Of a stretch of DNA of 64,000 nt, positions 1-8,639 are shown in pieces (within the stretch, counting starts at the first letter, position 1; each line of letters begins with the position of its first letter). A program made the position numbers and the translations under genes. This DNA is from Burkholderiales bacterium (GTDB lineage: Bacteria; Pseudomonadota; Gammaproteobacteria; Burkholderiales; Casimicrobiaceae): assembly GCA_016790165.1 (NCBI GenBank), contig JAEUPL010000021.1:1-64000 (forward strand). Direction: 5' to 3'. A model generated the notes under the pieces. That model worked only from the letters and a program-made list of their open reading frames with translations, ran no database searches and had not been told where the DNA came from.

Positions 1-2
1 GG

Positions 3-140
3 AACAACAGCGCCGAGCGCACCGCTTGGCTGCCGTCCTTCCTGGCCTACTACAACGCCCGCAGGCCCCATTCGGCCTTGGGCCACAAGCCTCCAGCTTC
101 CCGACTCAGCGGGAAGAACCTATTGCAACTTAACATCTAG
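3..140 (+). CDS. IS481-family transposase, C-terminal end (cut by window start)
   Basis: The reading frame enters from the window edge and encodes 45 residues before a TAG stop. It contains the tail AYYNARRPHSALGHKPPASR, which is typical of the end of the DDE (rve) domain of IS481/IS3-type transposases. The final residues NLLQLNI resemble the usual IS481 C-terminus. The rest of the element lies outside the window, so its integrity is unknown. It ends 35 bp from the convergent rluB stop. A short inverted repeat (CCGGCC at 152-157, GGCCGG at 164-169) lies between them. It could belong to the element end or to a weak rluB terminator, but it has no T tract. Confidence 0.75.
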   Translation, partial: NNSAERTAWLPSFLAYYNARRPHSALGHKPPASRLSGKNLLQLNI

Positions 141-174
141 AGGAGGAGACTCCGGCCAGACACGGCCGGCTTCA

Positions 175-2205
175 TCACTCGAAATCGGGCATCGGTGTGC
201 CCCCATTGTCAGCCACCACCGTGGCGGCCGCGTTGCCGCTACGCTGACCACCGCGACCACGACGTTTGCGTTGGCTGTTGTTGCCACCCTGCCTGCGTTT
301 GCCCGCATTGGGTGAGTAGCCGGGCGCCACGTTGCCGTTGACATCTGCTGCAACACCACCTCGCCGGCCATCGCGCCCCTGCCGACCCTGACGCCCCTGC
401 GCGTTGCCGCCCTTGATCTTGTTGCCCGGCGTACGCTGCTTGCGTCCGGCCGGGAGCATCTCACTGGCGCCACCGAAGCCGGGAAACTGCTGCGACGTCG
501 CCGCCGACAAGCGCGGCTGGCCACCCCGGCCGCGCTGGTTGCGACCGCCTCGGCCAGCAGTGCCACCAACGACTGCGGGCGCACCGGTCCAGATCGCTTC
601 GTGCTCTGTTGCGGATCGCATCGGTCCGAGCGGTTGCTGCGGCAGTTTGTTCCGACCGCCAAAGCGCGCGGCCTTTTCAAGTTTTTTCTTCGACCGCAGG
701 CCGACCGATTCGAGCACGTTAAACGTCTCTGCCTCGTCAAGCTGTTTAAACTGACCGCGTTTGAGCCACGACGGCATCTGAACGCAGCCGTAGCTCGTGC
801 GAATCAGTCGGCTCACGGTGAGACCCAAGTGCTCAAACATACGGCGCACCTCTCGGTTGCGGCCTTCGTTGAGCGTCAGGCGATACCAGTGGTTGGCGGC
901 ATCGCTGTCGCGATCAATGCGATCAAGCGACAGGACGCGCGCTGGGCCGTCCTCCAGCTCAATGCCGTCCATCAACTGGTCTTCCTGCTCGGGCGTCAGT
1001 TCGCCGAGGACGCGTACCGAGTACTCACGCAATATTTCGTAGCGAGGATGCATGAAACGGTTCGCCAGTTCACCGTAGGTAGTGAACAACAACAGGCCTT
1101 CCGAGTTGTAGTCGAGGCGCCCGACGGCAATCCACTTGCCGTGATCGGGCTTTGGCAAACGATCAAACACCGTATCGCGTTGCTCCGGATCGTCGCGACT
1201 GACGATTTCTCCGGCCTGCTTGTGATAGATGAGGATGCGCGGCTTGTCGTCACCCAGCTTGACGGAAACCTTGCGCCGCTTGACGTGCACGCGGTCTTTC
1301 TCGTTGACGACCTGGCCCACGTGGGCCTTGACTCCATTGACCTCCACCTCGCCCGCCTCAATCAGCGCCTCCATGTCGCGCCGCGAGCCCAGTCCCTGCT
1401 GCGCGAGCACCTTGTGCAGGCGCTGCCCATCTCGTTCGCCGTGTTCATTGACACCAGACGTGACGCCGCCCTCTGGCAGAAGCAGAGGATTGCCTTCGGC
1501 ATCGAGTTGCGGCGCACGGGGCACATTGCGCTCGCGCGATTGACTGCGCTTGTCGCGACGGCTTCGATTGCGCCGCGCCGATCGATCCATCGGCCGATTC
1601 GGATCGCCAAACGCACCCGGATTTGGCGATCCTCGGCTCTCAACCTGATCGTCCGTCCCGTCCGCCGGCCGCTCTGAGGGGGTAGCGAACACATCGCCGA
1701 CGGCGGCGATTTGACCCTCAACGGGTTCGCTACCGAGAACGCGTGGCACGGATCGCGGACCGCCCTCACGATCACGGCCGCGCCCCCCCCGGCGATTGCG
1801 CCGCGGGCCCCGGGCGCGTGGCTGGACGTGGCGCGTTAGCTCGCCTTCGGATGAGCCATCGGCACCGTCAGCGCCACGATCCGCGACGGCGACATCTGAA
1901 CGTGCATCGAACCCGTCCGATCGGTCATGATGGTCGCCCCCCAAGGGTGCCTGGTTCGGCGCCGACAACAATGTCTGCGGCGAAGCGCCATCACCTGGCA
2001 CCGCGGCTTGCGTCGCACGTGGTTGACGTGGGCCCTGCCCGCGCGACGCCGAGCCAGCATCGCGACGCTTCAGGTTGCGCGCCTGCTGCTTCTGCTTGCG
2101 AGCGTACGCCGGGTCGATATTGCCGTTGACGTCACCCGGTTCGTGATCGTCGTAGTCCGAATCGCCCGGCGACTGGGTCTCTTGCATTTCGTGCATCGTG
2201 TTCAT
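175..2205 (-). CDS. rluB: 23S rRNA pseudouridine synthase RluB, with long basic extensions
   Basis: This is a 676-residue pseudouridine synthase of the RsuA/RluB/E/F family, expected to modify 23S rRNA near U2605. An S4 RNA-binding domain (QRLHKVLAQQGLGSRRD) begins near residue 260. The catalytic motif GRLDYNSEGLLL, with the catalytic Asp, lies near residue 365. E. coli RluB has about 290 residues. Here about 255 N-terminal residues and about 160 C-terminal residues are low-complexity, rich in Arg, Gly, Asp and Asn, with RG/RGG stretches. The ATG at 2205 was chosen because it lies one base after the scpB stop, implying translational coupling. A frame extending upstream to 2286 would run inside scpB. 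rluB directly after scpA-scpB is a common bacterial order. Confidence 0.9.
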   Translation of the reverse strand: MNTMHEMQETQSPGDSDYDDHEPGDVNGNIDPAYARKQKQQARNLKRRDAGSASRGQGPRQPRATQAAVPGDGASPQTLLSAPNQAPLGGDHHDRSDGFDARSDVAVADRGADGADGSSEGELTRHVQPRARGPRRNRRGGRGRDREGGPRSVPRVLGSEPVEGQIAAVGDVFATPSERPADGTDDQVESRGSPNPGAFGDPNRPMDRSARRNRSRRDKRSQSRERNVPRAPQLDAEGNPLLLPEGGVTSGVNEHGERDGQRLHKVLAQQGLGSRRDMEALIEAGEVEVNGVKAHVGQVVNEKDRVHVKRRKVSVKLGDDKPRILIYHKQAGEIVSRDDPEQRDTVFDRLPKPDHGKWIAVGRLDYNSEGLLLFTTYGELANRFMHPRYEILREYSVRVLGELTPEQEDQLMDGIELEDGPARVLSLDRIDRDSDAANHWYRLTLNEGRNREVRRMFEHLGLTVSRLIRTSYGCVQMPSWLKRGQFKQLDEAETFNVLESVGLRSKKKLEKAARFGGRNKLPQQPLGPMRSATEHEAIWTGAPAVVGGTAGRGGRNQRGRGGQPRLSAATSQQFPGFGGASEMLPAGRKQRTPGNKIKGGNAQGRQGRQGRDGRRGGVAADVNGNVAPGYSPNAGKRRQGGNNSQRKRRGRGGQRSGNAAATVVADNGGTPMPDFE

Positions 2206-2206
2206 C

Positions 2207-2977
2207 TCAGTGCACCGTGGGCGACGTCGGCATACCTGCGGGCGTCGCGTTCTCGGCAGCGGTTTCGAATAGCGCCCGATCGACACTGCTCCGGTCGGCA
2301 GCGACGTCGGTCGCCGCCTGCGTGGTCGCCGGCTCCGGATACCCCTGCGCCGCGATGATCACGTCATCGCCAGATGCTTCCGGGCTGGTATCAATTCGGC
2401 TTTGCTCGGGATAAACCGGCTCCTGCGGTACTTCCGGCAGCTCTAGCGCCGGGTGCGCATCGAGTTCAGCCAGCGGCGGCAGCTCCGACAGCGAGCGCAG
2501 GTTGAGGTCGTTCAAAAATGCTTTCGTTGTGGCGTACAGCGCCGGGCGCCCGGGTGAGTCCTTGTGACCGATGACCTCGATCCAGCCGCGGTCTTCAAGC
2601 GCCTTGAGGATGTTGGTCGACACGGCAACGCCTCGAATCGCCTCGATCTCACCGCGCGTGGCAGGCTGCCGGTAGGCAATGATCGCCAGCGTCTCCATCA
2701 CCGCTCGCGAATACTTGGGTGGCTTTTCAGGCGCGAGGCGGTCGATATGCATTTGCATTTCGACGCGGGTCTGGAAGCGGTATCCGGACGCGACCTGAGT
2801 CAACTCCACGCTACCGCGTTCTTTCCATTCTGCGGACAGATCGGCCAGCAACAGGCGCACGGTCTCGGTGGGCACAGGTGGATCGAAGACCTTAATGATT
2901 TCGTCGAGCGGCAGTGGCTCATGGCTGGCCAGCAATACAGCTTCGAGTACGCGTTTGGCGTGGGTGAGTTCGTCCAA
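2207..2977 (-). CDS. scpB: Segregation and condensation protein ScpB
   Basis: This 256-residue protein is the winged-helix kleisin-associated subunit of the SMC-ScpAB condensin. The conserved core runs from about residue 8 (LEAVLLASHEPLPLDEI) to the ETLAIIAYRQPATRGEIEAIRG motif near 100 and the GRPALYATT segment near 145. The C-terminal 80 residues are a poorly conserved acidic tail. No ATG fits the N-terminus. A TTG at 2977 is preceded by AGAGGG at proper spacing, so TTG is the likely start. It lies 95 bp downstream of scpA and its stop abuts the rluB start. Confidence 0.9.
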   Translation of the reverse strand: MDELTHAKRVLEAVLLASHEPLPLDEIIKVFDPPVPTETVRLLLADLSAEWKERGSVELTQVASGYRFQTRVEMQMHIDRLAPEKPPKYSRAVMETLAIIAYRQPATRGEIEAIRGVAVSTNILKALEDRGWIEVIGHKDSPGRPALYATTKAFLNDLNLRSLSELPPLAELDAHPALELPEVPQEPVYPEQSRIDTSPEASGDDVIIAAQGYPEPATTQAATDVAADRSSVDRALFETAAENATPAGMPTSPTVH

Positions 2978-3071
2978 TGAACCCTCTTTGCAAAGTAACG
3001 CAACGCTCTGCCGCCGTTGCTTGCGGACCCTGCAGGGAGAAGGTGTCGCGGCGCCGATGCGTTATCGGCAG

Positions 3072-3968
3072 CTACAGCACTTCGTCGTTGGCCGCATCCG
3101 TGTCGCTCGCTGTGGGCGTGGCCGCAACCATCACACCACCGTCACCGGCGAGTTGAACGTAAATGGGGCTGTAGGGTTCAGTTTGCGCGACCGAGATCAG
3201 TCGTTCGCGCGCCAACTCCAGAATCGCGAGGAAGGTAACAACCACCAGCGATACGGTAGCCGTTTCCTCGAATAGTTGACTGAATTCTACATGCAATCCT
3301 GTCTTGAGCTGCCGGAGCAGATGGCTCATTCGCGCTCGAACCGACAACTCGTCCCGCGAAATCAGATGCGTCCTGTTGAGTTTCGCACGCGCCAGGATAC
3401 TCGCCCAGGCCCGACGCAAGTCCTCCGGGTCCACATCGGGCAGGCGAATTGCAGACTGCTTGGCGAACAGCACCTGCACGACGGCGAAGTCGCGCTCCGC
3501 TTGGGGCAGATCGTCGAGACCCGCCGCAGCGAGCTTCATCTGCTCGTATTCCAGCAGCCGCTTCACCAGCTCGGCGCGCGGATCAACTTCTTCTGCCTCG
3601 GCTTGCGGTGGACGAGGCAGCAGCATGCGCGACTTGATCTCGATGAGCATGGCAGCCATGAGCAGGTACTCCGCCGCAAGCTCAAAGCGCTGCGACGACT
3701 TCATCTTCTCGACGTATTCGAGATACTGATGAGTCAACGCCGCCATTGGGATGTCGAGGATGTTCAGGTTCTGCTTGCGAATCAGATACAACAGCAGATC
3801 GAGTGGTCCTTCGAAGGCGTCAAGAAAAACCTCGAGTGCCTCTGGCGGAATGTAGAGGTCCTTCGGCATCTCGGCCATCGGTTGCCCGTAGATCCGCGCA
3901 AGCGCGTGCTCGACCACAGCGGGGTCAGGAACGGCGGCGGCCGCGGCGGGTTGCTCAGTCACATCCAT
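3072..3968 (-). CDS. scpA: Segregation and condensation protein ScpA (kleisin)
   Basis: This 298-residue kleisin bridges SMC heads and binds ScpB. The N-terminal signature FEGPLDLLLYLIRKQNLNI is near residue 53. It is followed by the DIPMAALTHQYLEYV helix and the AAEYLLMAAMLIEIKSRMLLP block. The C-terminal winged helix includes VVTFLAILELARE. A Pro/Ala-rich N-terminal stretch of about 45 residues precedes the core. The ATG at 3968 has only a weak upstream purine run. The order scpA-scpB-rluB downstream of trpS and an M50 protease is typical of Burkholderiales. Confidence 0.92.
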   Translation of the reverse strand: MDVTEQPAAAAAVPDPAVVEHALARIYGQPMAEMPKDLYIPPEALEVFLDAFEGPLDLLLYLIRKQNLNILDIPMAALTHQYLEYVEKMKSSQRFELAAEYLLMAAMLIEIKSRMLLPRPPQAEAEEVDPRAELVKRLLEYEQMKLAAAGLDDLPQAERDFAVVQVLFAKQSAIRLPDVDPEDLRRAWASILARAKLNRTHLISRDELSVRARMSHLLRQLKTGLHVEFSQLFEETATVSLVVVTFLAILELARERLISVAQTEPYSPIYVQLAGDGGVMVAATPTASDTDAANDEVL

Positions 3969-4003
3969 AACGTCTTCTATTCAATGTCCGTTCCTGCGTG
4001 ACG

Positions 4004-4552
4004 CTATTGACGCGTCGCATCGGCCATGCTGGCGGCCTTCGGCGGGCGAATCAAAGTCGGGCCAACGCGCGCCTCGATCGCCGACTGCACCTCTTTGCGC
4101 AGGCCCATCGCGAACGCCGCCTCAGCTGCCACGAACAAAGGGCCAACGATCAGGCCAACCAAATCGTCAACAAACGCGGGTTTGCGCCCTTCGTAGTAGT
4201 GCCCGACGAACTGGAACACCCAGCCGATGACAAACAAGCCAACGCCCCAACCGAGCCACACTGCGGTTGGCGCGGCCGCGATACGCTGCCCAAGCCAGAG
4301 GCAAACCAGCAAGAACGCCGTCATGAACAGCGCAAAGCGAACATCAAGCCGCAGGTAGAACACCGCCGTCGCCAGCACCACCGCGAGCGCTGGCGTGATT
4401 GCCACATCGCCAGCCATCGCAAGCACCGGTCGCGACAGCAACATCGCCACGGCAAGCACAATCATCGGGATGCCCACGAAGTGCGTGGCGATATTGCGTC
4501 GGTCGCGGTGATATGCCGCGTATTGGCTCAAATGATCAATGAGTGATTTCAT
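4004..4552 (-). CDS. Mpo1-like (DUF962) membrane protein
   Basis: This 182-residue membrane protein matches the Mpo1/YGL010w (DUF962) family. The characteristic N-terminal motif is SQYAAYHRDRRNIATHFVGI (residues 9-28), with a second conserved motif near WVFQFVGHYYEGRKPAF. The yeast member is an Fe(II)-dependent dioxygenase acting on 2-hydroxy fatty acids. Whether bacterial members do the same is unproven. His residues in both motifs are present. Four or five hydrophobic segments are seen. The ATG at 4552 has a strong AGGAGG Shine-Dalgarno seven bases upstream, which excludes a longer frame to 4654. Confidence 0.8.
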   Translation of the reverse strand: MKSLIDHLSQYAAYHRDRRNIATHFVGIPMIVLAVAMLLSRPVLAMAGDVAITPALAVVLATAVFYLRLDVRFALFMTAFLLVCLWLGQRIAAAPTAVWLGWGVGLFVIGWVFQFVGHYYEGRKPAFVDDLVGLIVGPLFVAAEAAFAMGLRKEVQSAIEARVGPTLIRPPKAASMADATRQ

Positions 4553-4690
4553 CGCTGCCTCCTGTTGAATTTCGCCGAGAAAAGGATGTCCGCCAGACTT
4601 GCGCAGCAGACGCAGTTGAAACGATGCCTGCAGCGATGCACGCGGGCACGCCAATGCTCACGCCCCGCGCCGTCTCACCACATCGTTTCG

Positions 4691-5893
4691 CTACAGATTG
4701 GCCAGGCCCATCGCGTGCCGCACTTCCTGCATGGTCGCCTCCGCAACGCGGCGGGCACGGGCACACCCGTCGCCAAGTACCTCTCGCACATGGCCCGGCC
4801 GCGCGTCGATCTCCTTGATGCGCGCCTGCATCGGGGCCAGCTCTGTGTTGACCGCTTCAATGACCGGCTGCTTGCAGTCGAGGCAACCGATGCCAGCCGT
4901 GGTGCACCCTTGCCGAACCCAGGCCTTGGTCGCGTCGCTGGAATACACCTGATGCAGCGTGAACACAGGACAGTCGTCGGGATTGCCGGGATCAGTGCGG
5001 CGCGCGCGTTTGGGGTCCGTCGGCATGCGCTTGATTTTTTGCTCCACCGATGCAGGCGCCTCACGCAGATCAATGCCGTTGCCGTAGCTCTTGCTCATCT
5101 TGCGACCGTCAAGCCCGGTGATCTTGGAGGTCGGCGTCAGCAACGCCTGCGGTTCGGTGAGCACCTGCTTGCGAGCGCCGGTAAGAAACGCCGCCAGCAT
5201 TTCCTTCTCGGCGGCTGAGATCGAACCGGCGGCAGCGACCAACGCACGCGCGGCATCCAGCGCCTCGGCATTGCCATCCTGCTGGTATGCGGTTTTCATC
5301 GCCTCATACTGCTTGGCGGACTTGCCACCAAGCTTCTTGACGGCCGCGAGTGCCTTGTCCTCAAAGCCTGGCTCACGGCCATAGATGTGATTGAAGCGAC
5401 GCGCAATCTCACGCGTGATTTCAAGGTGCGACACCTGGTCCTCACCCACCGGCACGTGCTGCGCGCCGTAGATAAGAATGTCGGCCGCCTGCATCAGCGG
5501 GTAGCCCAAAAACCCGTAGGTCGTCAGGTCTTTCTCGTTGAGATTTTCCTGCTGCTCCTTGTAGGTGGGCACGCGCTCCAGCCAGCCGAGCGGCGTGATC
5601 ATGCCCAGCAGCACCGTGAGTTCGGCATGCTGTGGCAACTGGCTTTGCAGGAAGATCGCGCACTGGTTCGGGTCGAGGCCCGCAGCGAGCCAATCCGTCA
5701 CCATGTCGTAGGTGCTGGTTGCGATCACACGCGGGTCGTCATAATGGCTCGTCAGCGCGTGCCAGTCGGCGACAAAGTAGTAACACTCGTGCTTTGCCTG
5801 CAGGGCCACCCAGTTTTTCAGGGCGCCATGGTAATGGCCAATGTGCATGAACCCCGTGGGGCGCATGCCGGAGAGGACGCGGTCTTTGGTCAT
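4691..5893 (-). CDS. trpS: Tryptophan-tRNA ligase
   Basis: This 400-residue class I aminoacyl-tRNA synthetase charges tRNA-Trp. The HIGH-type motif reads HIGHYHG (residues 17-23) and the KMSKS loop is intact (GRKMSKSYGN). The C-terminal part has four cysteines, C308, C330, C337 and C340, spaced Cx21Cx6Cx2C. This closely resembles the Cx22Cx6Cx2C signature of the [4Fe-4S]-binding TrpRS of Thermotoga. Cluster binding is inferred. The gene starts seven bases after the M50 protease stop and is probably cotranscribed with it. Confidence 0.95.
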   Translation of the reverse strand: MTKDRVLSGMRPTGFMHIGHYHGALKNWVALQAKHECYYFVADWHALTSHYDDPRVIATSTYDMVTDWLAAGLDPNQCAIFLQSQLPQHAELTVLLGMITPLGWLERVPTYKEQQENLNEKDLTTYGFLGYPLMQAADILIYGAQHVPVGEDQVSHLEITREIARRFNHIYGREPGFEDKALAAVKKLGGKSAKQYEAMKTAYQQDGNAEALDAARALVAAAGSISAAEKEMLAAFLTGARKQVLTEPQALLTPTSKITGLDGRKMSKSYGNGIDLREAPASVEQKIKRMPTDPKRARRTDPGNPDDCPVFTLHQVYSSDATKAWVRQGCTTAGIGCLDCKQPVIEAVNTELAPMQARIKEIDARPGHVREVLGDGCARARRVAEATMQEVRHAMGLANL

Positions 5894-5899
5894 ACGAAT

Positions 5900-6520
5900 C
5901 TAGAAACCAACCAGCGCAGCGAGCGTCTGATACACAATTTTGAAGAGCGGCGCCATGATCATGCCCAACACGCCGACGATGGCGAGCCCAAGGACGATGA
6001 ACAGGCCGTAGGGCTCGAGACGCGAGAACTTATAGGCAAGCGGTCCGGGCAGCATACCGGCCACGATGCGACCACCGTCGAGCGGCAGAATCGGCAGCAG
6101 ATTGAGCACCATCAAGCCGACATTCCAGCTCACCCCGGCCGCCGCGATCGCATCAATCGCGCCGCTGTCCGAAAGTTTGAGCGCCACGGCCCAGCCAATC
6201 GCCATCAAAAAGTTGGCCAGCGGGCCCGCAGCCGACACCCAGATCATGTCGGTCTTGGGATTACGAAGGTTGCGGAAATTGACCGGCACCGGTTTTGCCC
6301 AGCCGAAAAAAAAGCCGCCCATGGCGAGCGTCAGCGCAGGCACCAGCAGCGTTCCTATCGGATCAATATGCCGAATGGGATTGAGCGAAATACGTCCAAG
6401 CATTTCTGCCGTCCGGTCGCCGAAGATCCGCGCGGCGTAGCCGTGCGCTGCCTCGTGCAGCGTGATCGCAAGCAACAGCGGGATCGCGTTGACCGCGAGC
6501 ACATAGATAATGTTGTCCAT
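5900..6520 (-). CDS. Site-2 protease family (M50) membrane metalloprotease
   Basis: This 206-residue protein has the zinc-binding HEAAHG motif at residues 22-27 in its first transmembrane helix. The third ligand lies in the NLLPILPLDGGR motif near residue 150. It has no PDZ domain, so it belongs to the short YwhC/SpoIVFB-like group rather than RseP. The substrate is unknown. The ATG at 6520 was chosen because the conserved family start (MDNIIYVLA) begins there. The preceding in-frame residues are unlike the family. It is followed directly by trpS. Confidence 0.85.
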   Translation of the reverse strand: MDNIIYVLAVNAIPLLLAITLHEAAHGYAARIFGDRTAEMLGRISLNPIRHIDPIGTLLVPALTLAMGGFFFGWAKPVPVNFRNLRNPKTDMIWVSAAGPLANFLMAIGWAVALKLSDSGAIDAIAAAGVSWNVGLMVLNLLPILPLDGGRIVAGMLPGPLAYKFSRLEPYGLFIVLGLAIVGVLGMIMAPLFKIVYQTLAALVGF

Positions 6521-6581
6521 CAGACCGATTTTACGGGCATCGCCGTCGTTGGCTCGGGCGACTGCCCCCGTCGCTGCGCCC

Positions 6582-6618
6582 GGCAAAAAAAAAGCCGCTG
6601 CGCAATGGGCAGCGGCTT
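6582..6618 (-). terminator. Rho-independent terminator of the porin gene
   Basis: A 10-bp perfect stem (6592-6601 pairing with 6609-6618, AAGCCGCTGC) has a 7-nt loop. On the minus strand it is followed by an uninterrupted run of T residues read from 6591 down to 6585. It sits 57 bp after the porin stop. Confidence 0.9.
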
Positions 6619-6675
6619 GAGTGTGTGCCTTGTGAGGAGTCAGTATCTTGCGCGAATCGGGGAACGAGTGCGAGA

Positions 6676-7917
6676 TCAGAACTTGTGCCGCAGGGAGAAT
6701 TGCAACACGGTGGCATCCTTGCCGGCGTAAGCCGTCACGCCACCCAGAAATCCGTTGCCGCCAGCCAGCGCTTGCGCATTGGCGCTGTTGTCGATCTGCG
6801 TGACCGCCACGTTGACGTCGGTGCGTTTTGACAGCGGATACGTGAATGCCGCGCCATAGCTTGACACGTCGGCATTGCTCGCGCGTCGATCATCGAGGTG
6901 TGAGTAGCCCGCCGTGAGCGTGCCCACCCCAAGCGGGATGCGTGCGCCGACGTGATAGAGCCGCGAATCCTGCATGAAGCGCGGCAAAATGCCCGTATCC
7001 ACCAGCAATGACGGCACGCCGCCGGCAATCAGGCCGGCGCGCAGCTCGGGTGCCGACGAACCATTGGGCTCCTTGATCACGCCGTACATCGCGAACAGGT
7101 TGGCCACACCCGCGTCAAAGTTCGCGCCCGCAATGAGCGAATTGAGCGATTTCTGGCCCGCACTGTTGGTGCGTTCGTTGTAGCCGATGCCCACCCCGAA
7201 GCGCTTGGCCTGATAGCCGCCATTGATGCCGACCAATCGCCCGGCTTTGCTGCTGCCGGCCTGCTCGCCCAAGGCGTAGTAGCCCGTGCCGTAGAAGCCG
7301 GCCATCTCGATGCGGTAAACGAGCGAATTGCTTTCGCGAATGTCGATACCGGCGGGAATGCCGACGATTTGCCCCGGTGAGGCGGCGGTGGCATTGGCAA
7401 ACGCGTCGTAGCGATTGGAGATTTCAAAGGCCGGGGTGTACTGCCGTCCGGCGAGAATGGCGCCAAAGGGTGTCACCAAGCCGACGAAGGCCTGCCGGTC
7501 GAACAGGCGATTGCCCGTATTGACACCGAGTGAACCACCAACCGCGCCGCCGAGCGCCGCTTGCACCGCGGGCGGGAGTCCGGCGAGCAGACGATCAGGC
7601 AACTGGGCTCCGGAGATCGGCCGATTGCTCATGCCACCGGTGTCGGCTTCAAAGCGGTTCTCAAGCACGAACATGGCCTTGAAGCCGTTGCCCAAATCCT
7701 CGGTGCCGCGCAGCCCCCAGCGCGAGCCTTCCATGATGCCGCTGGCGAGTTGGGTGACGTCGCCCCCCTTGACGCCCGTGGTGTGCTGGATGCCCACATC
7801 GACGACGCCGTAAAGCGTGACGTTTGCGGTCTGCGCAATGGACTGTGACACCGCGAGCGAGAGCGGTAATGCGGCCAGCGCCGCGGCGGAGCGAACAAAA
7901 ACGGATGGGCGAATCAT
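6676..7917 (-). CDS. Gram-negative porin (general diffusion, beta-barrel)
   Basis: This 413-residue outer membrane porin of the beta-proteobacterial OmpC/Omp32 type has a signal peptide of about 28 residues cleaved after SIAQ/TA. The mature protein begins NVTLYGVVDVG. It contains the conserved GSRWGLRGTEDLGNG strand and the DRQAFVGL segment. It ends in HKF, the C-terminal Phe needed for BAM-mediated insertion. The ATG at 7917 is preceded by AGGAGG, so the long upstream frame to 8265 is rejected. Loop regions are Ala/Gly-rich. It is monocistronic, with its own terminator at 6582-6618. Confidence 0.95.
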   Translation of the reverse strand: MIRPSVFVRSAAALAALPLSLAVSQSIAQTANVTLYGVVDVGIQHTTGVKGGDVTQLASGIMEGSRWGLRGTEDLGNGFKAMFVLENRFEADTGGMSNRPISGAQLPDRLLAGLPPAVQAALGGAVGGSLGVNTGNRLFDRQAFVGLVTPFGAILAGRQYTPAFEISNRYDAFANATAASPGQIVGIPAGIDIRESNSLVYRIEMAGFYGTGYYALGEQAGSSKAGRLVGINGGYQAKRFGVGIGYNERTNSAGQKSLNSLIAGANFDAGVANLFAMYGVIKEPNGSSAPELRAGLIAGGVPSLLVDTGILPRFMQDSRLYHVGARIPLGVGTLTAGYSHLDDRRASNADVSSYGAAFTYPLSKRTDVNVAVTQIDNSANAQALAGGNGFLGGVTAYAGKDATVLQFSLRHKF

Positions 7918-8577
7918 GAGTCCTCCTTGAATCAGTCGAAACGTCTTGGCATGGCTGCGGCCTGTATGGCATCGAGTGTTGGCAATCTGCCCGGCCGGTC
8001 GGACGACGTTTCCGGTTACTCGCCATTGTCTACCCAAAACCACCCCTGTCGAGCCCTGAACGCGCGCCGGCAACGATGGCGCGGCCGCTCTGTTGCGACC
8101 CCGCAACCCAACGGCGTTTGAATCGCAACGAGTGCGGCATCCCATCATTCCTTTGATACAGCTTTTGCGATGCAGCGGCTTTGGCGCGGTGATTTGATCC
8201 ACAAAAATTAAGTTGTCGACTTTACTAGATATTGCCTTGTACGCGCCGATCAGAGGCCGATTCACTGAAAAAGCTGTTAATCCTCGAAGCAGCCGTACCG
8301 CGCGTTGGGCTCACGCCACGGCACCGGCGGCTCTATGCAACGTCGCACGTCGACGCCGCCGTGCCAACCGGACGCTCGGATCGTCTGCCATACAAGCCTC
8401 GCGCATCATCAATGAGTGGTTGATCGGAGAAGGCCGCGCCAGCGAACTGCTCGACGAATCGCGTGCCGCGCTGCGCGTGGTGGCGAACCACGACCGTCCC
8501 GTCGCCCTTGCACCCTGGCCGGATCGGGGGGCGACGGTTTTTTCGGACCACGCGCCAGGCCAGCCTCGGCAAACGTG
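7918..8577. other. Intergenic stretch without a recognisable gene
   Basis: About 660 bp separate the porin start from the terminator downstream of nlpD. Open frames exist on both strands but none shows recognisable protein features or a good ribosome binding site. The part near 8200-8240 is unusually AT-rich for the window and may hold the porin promoter, but no clean -35/-10 pair could be fixed. In related bacteria rpoS would be expected next to nlpD. No rpoS remnant was recognised here. Confidence 0.5.
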
Positions 8578-8604
8578 AAAAAGGCTCGCAGCACGAGCCT
8601 TTTT
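8578..8604. terminator. Bidirectional intrinsic terminator downstream of nlpD
   Basis: AAAAAGGCTCG (8578-8588) and CGAGCCTTTTT (8594-8604) form a perfect 11-bp stem with a 5-nt loop. A and T runs flank the GC core, so it can act in either direction. It most likely ends the surE-pcm-nlpD operon on the minus strand. Confidence 0.85.
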
Positions 8605-8639
8605 CAGCACGAGGACTGGCGTAGCCGACAGACCGGCCG

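Noticed and set aside
152..169. Small inverted repeat between the transposase end and rluB as an rluB terminator
   Set aside because: The stem is only 6 bp and no T run follows on the minus strand.
601..1677. Long plus-strand frame opposite rluB
   Set aside because: It is an antisense shadow of the conserved RluB catalytic region, with no features of its own.
6676..8265. Longer porin frame starting at 8265
   Set aside because: The AGGAGG site and signal peptide fix the start at 7917; the upstream codons have no family similarity.
8213..8578. Open frame of 121 codons on the plus strand between the porin and nlpD
   Set aside because: It has no Shine-Dalgarno, its Arg-rich composition is typical of GC-rich shadow frames, and no motif was recognised. 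It also ends at the terminator.
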